Below are positions 27,044 through 35,946 of a DNA stretch of 64,000 nucleotides, piece after piece (position 1 is the stretch's first letter; each line of letters starts with the position of its first letter). Below the pieces are notes generated by a model that saw only the letters and a program-made list of their open reading frames with translations, did no database searches and was not told where the DNA came from. Origin of the DNA: Mycobacterium sp. MS1601 (lineage in GTDB: Bacteria; Actinomycetota; Actinomycetes; Mycobacteriales; Mycobacteriaceae); contig NZ_CP019420.1 in NCBI RefSeq assembly GCF_001984215.1, positions 3,658,001-3,722,000 of the forward strand, in the 5' to 3' direction. A program made the translations under genes and the position numbers.

Positions 27044-27907
27044 TCAGCGAGTGACGAACTGGACCACCGCCTCGCTGAACGCGTCGTTGTCGTCGCCGGC
27101 GGCGGTATGGCCTGCGCCGGACAGTTCGATGAACTCCGTCCTGGGAACTTTCTGTAAGAAATCGTTGACCCCCTCGGCGCTCACCACGTCGGAGAGCTTG
27201 CCGCGAATCAGCAACAGCGGAATCTGCAGGCCCATCGCTGCCTCTTCCAGCTTGTCGGTCCGTTCGAACGGGTCGTCGGCGGGTTTGGTGAGGAAGGCAG
27301 GGTCCCAGTGCCAGTACCACCGGCCGTCGCGCTGCCGGAGGTTCTTCTTGAGGCCTTCGGGGCTGCGCGGCTTGCTGCGATGCGGCAGGTACTCGGCAAC
27401 GGCATCGGCGGCCTGCTCAAGCGAGTCGAAACCGTGCACGTGGTTGAACATGAAGTCCCGGATGCGAGCGCTGCCGGATTTCTCGAACCGCGGAACGACG
27501 TCGACGAGCACCAGCTTGGCGACACTTTGCGGGCCGGCTTGGCTGGCCACCAGGATGCCGGTCAGCCCGCCCATGCTCGCGCCGATGATCACCACCGGCG
27601 GGCCGACGGCTTCGATCAGTGCGTGGACATCGGCGGCCAGGCTCTCCAGCGCATAGTCGGCGTCGGGGGAGCGGTCGCTGTCGCCGTGGCCACGGGTGTC
27701 GACGGCGACGACGTGGAAGCCCCTGTCGGCGAGTACCTGCCCGGTCTTCTTCCAGGAGTGTCGGTTCTGGCCGCCGCCGTGCAGCATCAGGATCGACGGA
27801 CGGGGTGGCGGGAAGGATCCAGACCCCGACTCCCGCCGGTTCCATTCGTCGGCGACCAGGGTGAGGCCATCGGCGCCGGCAAACTCGACTGTCGTGGGTG
27901 TGGTCAA
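27044..27907 (-). CDS. alpha/beta hydrolase
   Basis: A 287-residue hydrolase with an HGGGQNRHSW oxyanion region and the nucleophile elbow GASMGG. An Asp sits in DTRGHGDSDRS and the terminal histidine in GAGHTAAGDDN. I chose TTG 27907 behind GAGAGGA; the frame extends to 27970 without support. Substrate unknown. It follows a TetR gene 93 bases upstream on the same strand, so the regulator may control it as well as the divergent mce operon. Confidence 0.8.
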   Translation of the reverse strand: MTTPTTVEFAGADGLTLVADEWNRRESGSGSFPPPRPSILMLHGGGQNRHSWKKTGQVLADRGFHVVAVDTRGHGDSDRSPDADYALESLAADVHALIEAVGPPVVIIGASMGGLTGILVASQAGPQSVAKLVLVDVVPRFEKSGSARIRDFMFNHVHGFDSLEQAADAVAEYLPHRSKPRSPEGLKKNLRQRDGRWYWHWDPAFLTKPADDPFERTDKLEEAAMGLQIPLLLIRGKLSDVVSAEGVNDFLQKVPRTEFIELSGAGHTAAGDDNDAFSEAVVQFVTR

Positions 27908-28000
27908 CAGTGCGTCCTCTCGATACCTCGGGTATCCGACGTTACGACGCCAGCTGCTCGGGCTGTACACGTGGGGGCCTGAGCTGCGTCGCCTGGCTCG

Positions 28001-28609
28001 TCAGGCCAGCAGGCGGCCCAGATGGGCTGCCGCGGCGTCCATCACCGCCGTCGCCGATATGTGGTCCTCGCACATCATCACCTGTGCCGCCGACTCGGTG
28101 AGCACCGCGATCAACACCCGCATCAACAGGGCCCCGTCGGCCGAGGCATCCAGGTCCAGGTCGGTCAGTAGGTCGCGGAACCAGGCCTGCATGCTGTCGC
28201 GACGGATGCGCTCGTACCCGGGCGGTACGTCGTCAGCGGAGAGGATGGCCGCGACGTCGCGGTGCACCCAGATCGCCTCCAGATAACCGCGGGTCTGCGT
28301 GTCGAAAGTGGCGTGTGGCCCTGCTTCGGCCAGCTGGGTGCCGACGGTGTCGCTGAGCCTTTCGTGGATGGCCAGGAACAGTTCCGACTTTCCGCCGAAA
28401 TGGTGATAGATGCTGCCGATGCTCGCACCCGATGTGGTCACCACGTCACCGATGGTGGCGGCGGTGAAACCGCGTTCGCGGAATACCCGGGCGGCGGCAT
28501 CCAGAATGCGTTGTTGGGTCGCCGTCGTCTTGGCCCAGCGGCGCCGCTTGACGTGTGTCAATTCCGGCTGGCGGCCGGAACCGCCATCGGTCGTCAACGG
28601 CGCGGTCAT
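28001..28609 (-). CDS. TetR-family transcriptional regulator, divergent from the mce operon
   Basis: A 202-residue regulator. Residues 20-75 hold the HTH (QQRILDAAARVFRERGFTAATIGDVVTTSGASIGSIYHHF), and the rest is helical. It is divergent from the yrbE/mce operon across 437 bases and lies upstream of an alpha/beta hydrolase on its own strand. This is the usual position of an mce repressor (mce1R/mce3R logic), so I infer control of the operon by a lipid-derived ligand. Confidence 0.88.
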   Translation of the reverse strand: MTAPLTTDGGSGRQPELTHVKRRRWAKTTATQQRILDAAARVFRERGFTAATIGDVVTTSGASIGSIYHHFGGKSELFLAIHERLSDTVGTQLAEAGPHATFDTQTRGYLEAIWVHRDVAAILSADDVPPGYERIRRDSMQAWFRDLLTDLDLDASADGALLMRVLIAVLTESAAQVMMCEDHISATAVMDAAAAHLGRLLA

Positions 28610-29046
28610 ATACGGACGCTAACGCCGGAATCGCCATTAGTTGTGTTATTCGGAATAGCGTTCTAGAACCGTGATCATTTTCCGTGCCAATTTGTCATTC
28701 TGCAATTCTCATTCGCGCATTCCGGGGCTTCCAATTTGCTGGCGGACGGCTTGCGGAACCGATGTGACGCAGATCGCGCAGACCCTGCGCTTCGGTGCGC
28801 TCGATGTGCGAAGATCGCAGGCGTCACAGGGTGGCCGCAGGTGAGGCTTCGCCGAGGTCACGCAAAGTGTTGCTCGTCTTGAAATGCGTGGTGTACGTTC
28901 TTCGGGCGGTCTGTGTCATGAGTCACAGTTTTGGCGGGAAGAGGGTCTGTGTCGGAGGGAAATCAGCGGCTCATGCGTTTGATGCACGTCCGGTCGATAT
29001 CTCAGACGAACACGGGCAGAAACGGCTACTCGGAAGGGCGCGTTTA
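28610..29046. promoter_or_regulatory. divergent control region of the TetR gene and the mce operon
   Basis: The 437 bp between the two starts are AT-richer than the flanks between about 28625 and 28745. A perfect 10-bp palindrome GTTCTAGAAC lies at 28660-28669, 50 bases before the TetR ATG, a candidate autoregulatory site. Further copies of the half sites CGGAAT and ATTCCG lie around 28651 and 28715. A possible leader peptide frame occupies 28949-29047. Confidence 0.5.
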
Positions 29047-29047
29047 G
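28949..29047 (+). CDS. possible 32-aa leader peptide overlapping the yrbEA start
   Basis: A GTG-started 32-codon frame (begins SEGNQRLMRL) preceded by GGAAGAGGG four bases upstream. Its TAG overlaps the yrbEA GTG as TAGTG, a geometry that permits translational coupling. There are no homologues I can name. It may be chance. Confidence 0.25.
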   Translation: MSEGNQRLMRLMHVRSISQTNTGRNGYSEGRV

Positions 29048-29814
29048 TGGCCACGCCGGAGTTGATCGCCAAGCCGGTGCGCTCCGTCGGGGGCTTCTTC
29101 GCGATGACGCTGGACACCTTCGTCGCGATGTTCCGCCCGCCGTTCGCGTGGCGTGAGCTGATCCTGCAGACCTGGTTCGTGGCCCGGGTGTCGATCGTGC
29201 CGACACTGATGCTGTCGATCCCCTTCACGGTGCTGTTGGTCTTCACCTTCAACATCCTGCTGGTCGAGTTCGGCGCCGCCGACTTCTCCGGAACCGGAGC
29301 CGCCATCGGCACAGTCACCCAGATCGGCCCCATCGTCACGGTGCTGGTGGTCGCGGGTGCCGGCGCCACCGCCATGTGCGCCGACCTCGGCGCCCGCACC
29401 ATCCGTGAGGAACTCGACGCGCTGCGCGTCATGGGCATCAACCCCATCCAGGCCCTCGTCGTGCCTCGAGTGCTGGCCGCCACCATCGTCGCGCTGATGC
29501 TCTCGGCCTCGGTGGTGGTGGTGGGCATCGCGGGTGGCTTCTTCTTCTCGGTGTTCGTTCAGCACGTCACCCCCGGTGCGTTCGTCGCGGGCCTCACCCT
29601 GATCACCGGCCCCGCCGACGTCATCATCTGCCTCGTCAAAGCCACCCTGTTCGGCCTCTCGGCAGGCTTGATCGCCTGCTACAAGGGCATCTCCGTCGGC
29701 GGCGGACCGGCGGGTGTCGGCAACGCCGTGAACGAGACCGTGGTGTTCACCTTCATCGCCTTGTTCGTGATCAACGTGCTGGCAACGGCGGTGGGCGTGG
29801 AGGCCGACGTATGA
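29047..29814 (+). CDS. yrbEA: YrbE (MlaE-type) permease A of an Mce transporter
   Basis: A 255-residue integral membrane protein of the MlaE permease family. The AGAGATAMCADLGARTIREELDALRVMGINP loop (29362-29456) is the family signature that docks on the MceG ATPase, and NAVNETVVFTFIALFVINV is the conserved C-terminus. I chose GTG 29047. It forms the channel with YrbEB and acts with the Mce proteins to import lipids or sterols. The group number of the operon cannot be fixed from sequence alone. Confidence 0.9.
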   Translation: MATPELIAKPVRSVGGFFAMTLDTFVAMFRPPFAWRELILQTWFVARVSIVPTLMLSIPFTVLLVFTFNILLVEFGAADFSGTGAAIGTVTQIGPIVTVLVVAGAGATAMCADLGARTIREELDALRVMGINPIQALVVPRVLAATIVALMLSASVVVVGIAGGFFFSVFVQHVTPGAFVAGLTLITGPADVIICLVKATLFGLSAGLIACYKGISVGGGPAGVGNAVNETVVFTFIALFVINVLATAVGVEADV

Positions 29815-29838
29815 GGATGCCAGTATGAGGACGCCAGC

Positions 29839-30687
29839 ATGACGGCCGTCCACGGCAACAGTCCGCGCCTGCAACGGACGTTGAAGAGCTGGACCGACGG
29901 CTGGAACCGCATCGGTCTGCAGACCAAGTTCTACGGCTACACCCTCAAGGGCATCGTCGATGCATTTCTGTACTACAAGACGGAGATCATTCGGCTGATC
30001 GCCCAGATGGGACTCGGTGCGGGAGCGCTGGCTGTCATCGGCGGCACCATCGCCATCGTCGGATTCCTCACCCTGTCCACCGGCGCCCTGGTCGCGGTCC
30101 AGGGCTACAACCAGTTCGCCACCATCGGTGTAGAAGCGCTCACCGGGTTCGCGTCGGCCTTCTTCAACGTCCGACTGATCGCCCCGCTGACCGCAGGTGT
30201 CGGCATGGCCGCCACCATCGGCGCCGGCGCCACCGCGCAACTCGGTGCCATGCGCATCAACGAGGAGATCGACGCTCTCGAGGTGATCGGCATCCGCACC
30301 ATCGCGTACTTGGCTTCGGCGCGGGTGATCGCCGGCGTCGTCGTGGTGATCCCGCTGTACTGCGTGGCTGTGCTGATGAGCTTCCTGGCCGCGCGCGTGG
30401 GCACCACCTTCATCTACGGCCAGTCCACCGGCGTCTACGACCACTACTTCCGGACGTTCCTCAACCCGGTCGACCTCATCTGGTCGTTCCTGCAGGCGAT
30501 CGTGATGGCCCTGGTCATCATGCTGGTGCACACCTACTACGGCTTCACCGCCTCCGGCGGGCCCGCCGGAGTGGGCGAGGCAGTGGGCCGTGCCGTGCGG
30601 ACATCGCTCATCATCGCCGCGCTGGTGACCGTCATGATCTCGCTGGCCGTGTACGGCCAGTCCGGCAACTTCAACCTCTCCGGATAG
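29839..30687 (+). CDS. yrbEB: YrbE (MlaE-type) permease B of an Mce transporter
   Basis: A 282-residue partner permease. The signature is GAGATAQLGAMRINEEIDALEVIGI, and hydrophobic segments fill the rest. Its N-terminal 40 residues are cytoplasmic and basic. A short 14-base tandem (ATGAGGATGCCAGT/ATGAGGACGCCAGC) sits in the 24-bp gap before the start, which may reflect local slippage. It is followed directly by mceA. Confidence 0.92.
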   Translation: MTAVHGNSPRLQRTLKSWTDGWNRIGLQTKFYGYTLKGIVDAFLYYKTEIIRLIAQMGLGAGALAVIGGTIAIVGFLTLSTGALVAVQGYNQFATIGVEALTGFASAFFNVRLIAPLTAGVGMAATIGAGATAQLGAMRINEEIDALEVIGIRTIAYLASARVIAGVVVVIPLYCVAVLMSFLAARVGTTFIYGQSTGVYDHYFRTFLNPVDLIWSFLQAIVMALVIMLVHTYYGFTASGGPAGVGEAVGRAVRTSLIIAALVTVMISLAVYGQSGNFNLSG

Positions 30688-30701
30688 GCGGGGGTCACGT
30701 C

Positions 30702-32186
30702 ATGGACTTCGCGGAGAAGGAACAGGGCAGGGGACTCCATCCCGGGTGGTGGACGGCGATCCTGCTGCTCGTGATCGCGGCGTTGGTGTTCGGCACCGCG
30801 GCCCTGTTCTCGGGGTCCTACAAGACCTACGTCCCCGTCACCCTCACCTCCGATCGCGCCGGTCTGGTCATGGAGACGGGCGGCAAGGTCAAAATGCGCG
30901 GCGTTCAGGTAGGGCGGGTCAGCCAGATCACCGGCGGATCGGAACCGGTCAGCCTCAAGCTGGAGATCTATCCCGACCAGATTCAGCACATCCCGGCCAA
31001 CGTCGAGGCCGAGATACGCGCCACCACCGTCTTCGGCGCCAAGTTCGTCGACCTGATCTACCCCGAGCACCCCAGCTCCGAACGGCTGGCCTCTGGTGCG
31101 GTGGTCAAGTCCCGCAATGTCACCACCGAAGTCAACACGGTGTTCCAGAACCTCGTCGGGGTGCTCGACCATGTGGACCCGATGAAGCTCAACGCGGTGA
31201 TCTCCGCGCTGGCCGAAGGGGTGCGAGGCCAGGGCGAGCGCATCGGGCAGGCCACCACCGACTTCAACCAGGTGCTGCTGGCGCTCAACCCGCGCGCCGA
31301 CACCATCCGGGCGGACTGGCAGGCGCTGGCCGGCTTCAGTGATGCCTATGCCGGTGCGGCGCAGGACATCCTGTCCACGCTGAGTGCGGCATCGGTCACC
31401 AGCACGACGGTGGTGGAGAACGCCAAGCCGCTGGACGCCTTGCTGCTCAACGTGATCGGGCTGTCCAACAGTGGTATAGCGCTGCTGGCGCCCAACCAGG
31501 AGAACCTGATCAAGGGCATCAACAACCTGGAGCCCACCACCAACCTGCTGTTCAAATACAACCCCGAGTACACCTGCATGCTGGTGGGCGCAAAGTGGTT
31601 GCTGGACAACGGCGCCTACGACGCGACCGGAGGCAACGGCAAGTCCTTCATCGTCGACGGCGGGGCGCTGGCAGGTGACGACCAGTACCGCTTCCCGGAC
31701 CACCTGCCGATCATCGGTGCCAAGGGCGGTCCCGGCGGGCGTCCCGGTTGTGGGTCGCTGCCCATTCCGGACCAGAACTGGCCGGTGCGGGCGCTGGTCA
31801 CCAACACCGGCTGGGGCGGCGGTGTGGACATCCGACCCAACCCCGGCATCGGTTTCCCGGGCTACGCGAACTACCTGCCGGTCACCCGAGGCATCCCCGA
31901 ACCGCCGAGCGTGCGCAATCTGTTCGGCGGCCCGGCGCCTGGGCCGAACGTCGGCAACCCGCCCAAGGTCATCCCCGAACCTGGCGACTGGCCTTACGGC
32001 GCACCGATGTACGCGCCGGACGGCACCCCGCTGTGGAACAACCTGCCGCCTGCGCCGCCGCCGGGGCTGCCGCGGGCACCCGGGCCGACGCCGGGATCGG
32101 AGCCCTTCTTCGTTCCGGCCCCGGGCCAGACGCCCACACCGCTGCCGCCGGTCCCGACCCCGAATCCGGCCGTCCCCGGCTCCTAG
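30702..32186 (+). CDS. mceA: MceA-type MCE-family protein
   Basis: A 494-residue protein with one N-terminal helix (residues 12-33) and an extracytoplasmic MCE domain near 40-120 (VKMRGVQVGRVSQI). A long helical region follows, then a Pro-rich tail (from about residue 380) of repeated Pro-Gly/Pro-Pro elements. MCE rings from A-F form a lipid tunnel. It starts 14 bases after yrbEB. I see no break or truncation. Confidence 0.93.
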   Translation: MDFAEKEQGRGLHPGWWTAILLLVIAALVFGTAALFSGSYKTYVPVTLTSDRAGLVMETGGKVKMRGVQVGRVSQITGGSEPVSLKLEIYPDQIQHIPANVEAEIRATTVFGAKFVDLIYPEHPSSERLASGAVVKSRNVTTEVNTVFQNLVGVLDHVDPMKLNAVISALAEGVRGQGERIGQATTDFNQVLLALNPRADTIRADWQALAGFSDAYAGAAQDILSTLSAASVTSTTVVENAKPLDALLLNVIGLSNSGIALLAPNQENLIKGINNLEPTTNLLFKYNPEYTCMLVGAKWLLDNGAYDATGGNGKSFIVDGGALAGDDQYRFPDHLPIIGAKGGPGGRPGCGSLPIPDQNWPVRALVTNTGWGGGVDIRPNPGIGFPGYANYLPVTRGIPEPPSVRNLFGGPAPGPNVGNPPKVIPEPGDWPYGAPMYAPDGTPLWNNLPPAPPPGLPRAPGPTPGSEPFFVPAPGQTPTPLPPVPTPNPAVPGS

Positions 32187-32219
32187 ACCACCCGTCCGTT
32201 CCGTCAGCGAGAGGTAACT

Positions 32220-33248
32220 GTGAAAGACAACCTGGGAGGCGCCATCTGGCGCTTGGGCATCTTCCTGGTTGTCTGCTTGTTGGGTATGTTCTCCCTGTTC
32301 GCGGTGTTCGGACAGCTGCGTTTCGACAAGGAGCAGACCTACCGCGCCGAGTTCAGCAATGTCACCGGCCTGAAGGCCGACGACTTCGTGCGGATCGCTG
32401 GTGTCGAGGTGGGCAAGGTGAAAAGCCTTGCCATCAGGGATGACTCGACGGTGCTGGTGGAGTTCAGCGCCCAGGACTCGGTGGTGCTCACCGAGGGCAG
32501 CCGCGCGGTGATCCGCTACGACGACCTGATCGGCGGCCGCTACCTGCAGTTGGTCGAAGGTGCCGGCGGCACACGGAAACTGAACCCCGGCGACACCATC
32601 CCGCTGGCGCAGACCGAACCCGCACTGGATCTCGACGCGCTGATCGGCGGTTTCCGGCCGCTGTTCCAGGCGCTGAACGCCGACCAGGTGAATGCGCTCA
32701 CCGGCCAACTGATCAGCGCCCTGCAGGGCCAGGGCGCCACCATCGGATCGTTCCTGTCGCAGACCGCCTCGCTGACCAACACCCTGGCCGATCGCGACCA
32801 GCTCATCGGAGAGGTGATCGTCAACCTCAACAGCACACTGGGTTCCCTTGCCGGACAGAGTGATCAGTTCGGCAAGGCGGTCACTGCCCTCTCGGAACTG
32901 GTGGCCGGACTGGCTGAGCGCAAGGACGACATCGCCACCGGCCTGGCCTACACCAACGAGGCCGCCGGCTCCATCACCGCCCTGCTGTCACAAGCGCGGC
33001 CGCCGCTGAAGAAGGTGGTCACCGAGACCGATCGCAGCGCGGGCATCGTGCTGGCCGATCACGACTACTTCGACAATGTGCTCAACACTCTGCCGGACGC
33101 GTATCAGATCCTGAATCGCCAAGGCATGTACGGCGACTTCTTCAGCTTCTACCTGTGCGATATCGCCCTCAAGCTCAACGGCAAGGGAGGCCAGCCGGTG
33201 TATGTGAAGGTGGCCGGCCAGAGCACCGGGAGGTGCGCGCCGCGATGA
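32220..33248 (+). CDS. mceB: MceB-type MCE-family protein
   Basis: A 342-residue protein. One N-terminal helix precedes the MCE domain (ADDFVRIAGVEVGKV) and a helical C-terminal region that includes the conserved YGDFFSFYLCDIALKLNGKGGQPVYVK end characteristic of the B member. GTG start preceded by GAGAGG. It overlaps mceC by ATGA. Confidence 0.93.
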   Translation: MKDNLGGAIWRLGIFLVVCLLGMFSLFAVFGQLRFDKEQTYRAEFSNVTGLKADDFVRIAGVEVGKVKSLAIRDDSTVLVEFSAQDSVVLTEGSRAVIRYDDLIGGRYLQLVEGAGGTRKLNPGDTIPLAQTEPALDLDALIGGFRPLFQALNADQVNALTGQLISALQGQGATIGSFLSQTASLTNTLADRDQLIGEVIVNLNSTLGSLAGQSDQFGKAVTALSELVAGLAERKDDIATGLAYTNEAAGSITALLSQARPPLKKVVTETDRSAGIVLADHDYFDNVLNTLPDAYQILNRQGMYGDFFSFYLCDIALKLNGKGGQPVYVKVAGQSTGRCAPR

Positions 33249-34612
33249 AACCCTTCGCTGAACGCAATTCGTTCGTCATCGGCCTGGTCGGCATCGTCTC
33301 CATCGTCGCGATCGTGCTGCTGGCGCTCAACTACAAGAAGCTGCCGTTGATCAACTCCGCGACGTCGTACTCGGCCTACTTCGCCGAGACCGGTGGCCTG
33401 GACAGTGGCTCGCCGGTGCAGGTCTCCGGGCTGCAGGTGGGGCAGGTCACCGGGGTCGAACTGGACGGCGCCCAAGTGCTGATCAGCTTCAACGTCAACG
33501 ACAACGTGCGCCTGGGCAACCGTGCCGAGGCGGCCATCAAGACGAAAAGCGTTCTGGGCTCGAAGTTCCTGGAGGTCACCCCTCGTGGTGACGGCCAGCT
33601 CGATGGCCCCATCCCGACCGAGCGCACCACCCCGCCCTACGAACTGCCCGACGCCCTGGGCGACCTGACCACCACCATCAGTGGCCTGAACACCGACCAG
33701 CTCTCGGATTCGTTGCGGGTGCTGTCGGAGACCTTCTCCCAGACACCGCCGGACCTGCGGATCGCGGTCGAAGGCGTGGCCCGATTCTCCGAAACACTCA
33801 ATGCCCGCGACGCTCAGCTGCGGGAGCTGCTGGGCAATGCCAACAAGGCCACCACCGTGCTGGCCGAGCGCAGTGACCAGGTGGTCTCGCTGATCGCCAA
33901 CACCAACGCACTGCTCGCCGAATTGCAAACGCAGAGCAGCGCGTTGGACCAGATCTCGAACAACATCTCGGCGTTGAGCCAGCAGCTGGTCGGGTTCATC
34001 GACGAGAATCGCTCCACCATGCGGCCCGCGCTGGACAAGCTCAACGGCGTGTTGGCCACCATCGAGAACCGCAAGGACCGGGTGGCCAAGTCCATCGGCA
34101 TGCTCTCCACCTATGCCATGGCGCTGGGTGAATCGGTGGCCTCGGGTCCGTTCTTCAAGTCCTACATCGCGAACCTGATCCCCGGCCAGTTCAGCCAGCC
34201 GTTCATCGACGCGGCCTTCTCCGATCTCGGTCTGGACCCGAACACCTTGCTGCCCACCGAACTCACTGATCCGCAGATCGGCCAGCCGGGCACTCCCGCG
34301 CTACCGGTACCGTTCCCGCGCACCGGCCAGGGCGGCGACCCGCGGCTCAACCTGCCCGACGCCATCACCGGTAACCCCGGTGACCAGGGCTGCGGTCCAC
34401 CCGGCATCCCGTTGCCCGGACCCACCGGTTGCTACCCGTACCGCGATCCGGGACCTGCGCCTGCACCTGGTGGCCCGCCGCCAGGACCGCCTGCCGCCGC
34501 CCCGCCGGGTGTCGCGACCACTCCGGTTCCGTCGGTGGCACCGGTGGTCATCCCGGCCCCCGGTCAGGTGCCCGGCCCGGCAGATCCGGCGAACCCGGGA
34601 GGTGGACAGTGA
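33245..34612 (+). CDS. mceC: MceC-type MCE-family protein
   Basis: A 455-residue protein with an N-terminal helix near residues 10-30 and an MCE domain containing SPVQVSGLQVGQVTGVE. A helical region follows. The C-terminal 130 residues are Pro/Gly-rich and low in complexity, as in other C members. The start overlaps the mceB stop and the stop overlaps the mceD GTG. Confidence 0.93.
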   Translation: MKPFAERNSFVIGLVGIVSIVAIVLLALNYKKLPLINSATSYSAYFAETGGLDSGSPVQVSGLQVGQVTGVELDGAQVLISFNVNDNVRLGNRAEAAIKTKSVLGSKFLEVTPRGDGQLDGPIPTERTTPPYELPDALGDLTTTISGLNTDQLSDSLRVLSETFSQTPPDLRIAVEGVARFSETLNARDAQLRELLGNANKATTVLAERSDQVVSLIANTNALLAELQTQSSALDQISNNISALSQQLVGFIDENRSTMRPALDKLNGVLATIENRKDRVAKSIGMLSTYAMALGESVASGPFFKSYIANLIPGQFSQPFIDAAFSDLGLDPNTLLPTELTDPQIGQPGTPALPVPFPRTGQGGDPRLNLPDAITGNPGDQGCGPPGIPLPGPTGCYPYRDPGPAPAPGGPPPGPPAAAPPGVATTPVPSVAPVVIPAPGQVPGPADPANPGGGQ

Positions 34613-35946
34613 CCCTTTCCCGGAACTCCAGAATCGGTGTCGGCATCGTCATGGTGCTGATCCTCGTCGCCGGTATCGCGGTACTGCTGCGACCGGGCGG
34701 CCCCGCCAACCGGACGAATGTGGTGGGCTACTTCGCCAACAGCAACGGCATCTTCGTCGGCGACGACGTGAAGATCCTCGGCGTCACGGTCGGCAAGATC
34801 GACAAGATCGAGCCCGAGCCCGAACGCGTCAAGATCTCGTTCTGGTACGACAGCAGCCACGACGTGCCTGCCGACGCCATGGCCGCCATCCTGTCACCTG
34901 CACTGGTCACCGGACGCGCCATCCAGCTGACCCCGGCCTACACCGGTGGCCCGGTGATGGAGTCCGGCGCGGTGATTCCGCAGGACCGCACCGCAGTGCC
35001 GGTGGAGTACGACACCTTCCGCCAGCAGTTGCAGCGTCTGACCGACACCCTGGAGCCCACCGAGGCCGGAGGTGTCAGCACGCTGGGCTCGGCCATCAAC
35101 ACCGCCGCTGACAACCTGCGCGGCCAGGGCGCCAACATCCGCGACACCGTGATCAAGCTGTCGCAGGCGTTCTCGGCGCTCGGTGATCACTCCACCGACA
35201 TCTTCTCCACCGTCAAGAACCTGTCGATCCTGGTCTCGGCGCTGCAAACCAGCACCGACCTGATGCGTCAGCTCAATCAGAACCTCGCCGACGTCACGGG
35301 CCTGCTGGCCGACGATCCCGACGAAATCGCTTCGGCCATCCGGGATCTCAACACCGCCGTCGGAGAGGTGCAGACGTTCGTCGCCGAGAACCGGGAAACG
35401 CTGGGCACCACGACCGACAAGCTGGCATCGGTGACGCAGATCCTCAACGACAACCTCGACGACGTTGAGCAGCTGCTGCACATCGCGCCGAACACCCTGC
35501 AGAACTACGTCAACATCTATCAGCCCGCTCAGGGCGCAGCCACCAGTGTGCTGGCGATCAACAACTTCTCCAACCCCATCTCGTTCCTGTGCGGCGCTAT
35601 TCAGGCGGCGTCACGGCTGGGTGCTGAGCAGTCGTCGAAACTGTGTGTGCAGTACCTCGCCCCGATTGTGAAGAACCGGCAGTACAACTTCCTGCCGATC
35701 GGGCAGAACCTGTTCGTCGGCACACAGGCCCGCCCCAACGAGGTGACCTACAGCGAGGACTGGCTGCGGCCGGACTACATTCCTCCGACGCCGCCCGCCC
35801 CACCCGCTCCGGCGTCTCCATTGCCGGCCGAGGCTGCCGCACCTCCACCACCTCCTGCGCCTGCCTCGCCGTTGGCGGCAGAGGCCGTGCCCACCGATCC
35901 CGCCGCCGGTCTGCCGGGCCTGATGGTTCCGGGAGGTGGATCGTGA
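34609..35946 (+). CDS. mceD: MceD-type MCE-family protein
   Basis: A 445-residue protein with GTG start (34609) overlapping the mceC stop. The N-terminal helix lies at residues 8-26, and the MCE domain has NGIFVGDDVKILGVTVGKID. The C-terminus is Ala/Pro-rich from about residue 395. The conserved YLAPIVKNRQYNFLPIG segment of D members is present. An upstream continuous frame back to 34429 is mceC in another frame, not this gene. Confidence 0.92.
   Translation: MTLSRNSRIGVGIVMVLILVAGIAVLLRPGGPANRTNVVGYFANSNGIFVGDDVKILGVTVGKIDKIEPEPERVKISFWYDSSHDVPADAMAAILSPALVTGRAIQLTPAYTGGPVMESGAVIPQDRTAVPVEYDTFRQQLQRLTDTLEPTEAGGVSTLGSAINTAADNLRGQGANIRDTVIKLSQAFSALGDHSTDIFSTVKNLSILVSALQTSTDLMRQLNQNLADVTGLLADDPDEIASAIRDLNTAVGEVQTFVAENRETLGTTTDKLASVTQILNDNLDDVEQLLHIAPNTLQNYVNIYQPAQGAATSVLAINNFSNPISFLCGAIQAASRLGAEQSSKLCVQYLAPIVKNRQYNFLPIGQNLFVGTQARPNEVTYSEDWLRPDYIPPTPPAPPAPASPLPAEAAAPPPPPAPASPLAAEAVPTDPAAGLPGLMVPGGGS

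Noticed and set aside
28795..29046. Upstream extension of yrbEA to 28795
   Set aside because: The extra residues do not resemble YrbE N-termini; GTG 29047 gives the normal length.
30537..32708. 723-codon minus frame antisense to mceA and mceB
   Set aside because: A high-GC shadow frame of mce genes, with His/Arg/Gln-rich composition and no domain.
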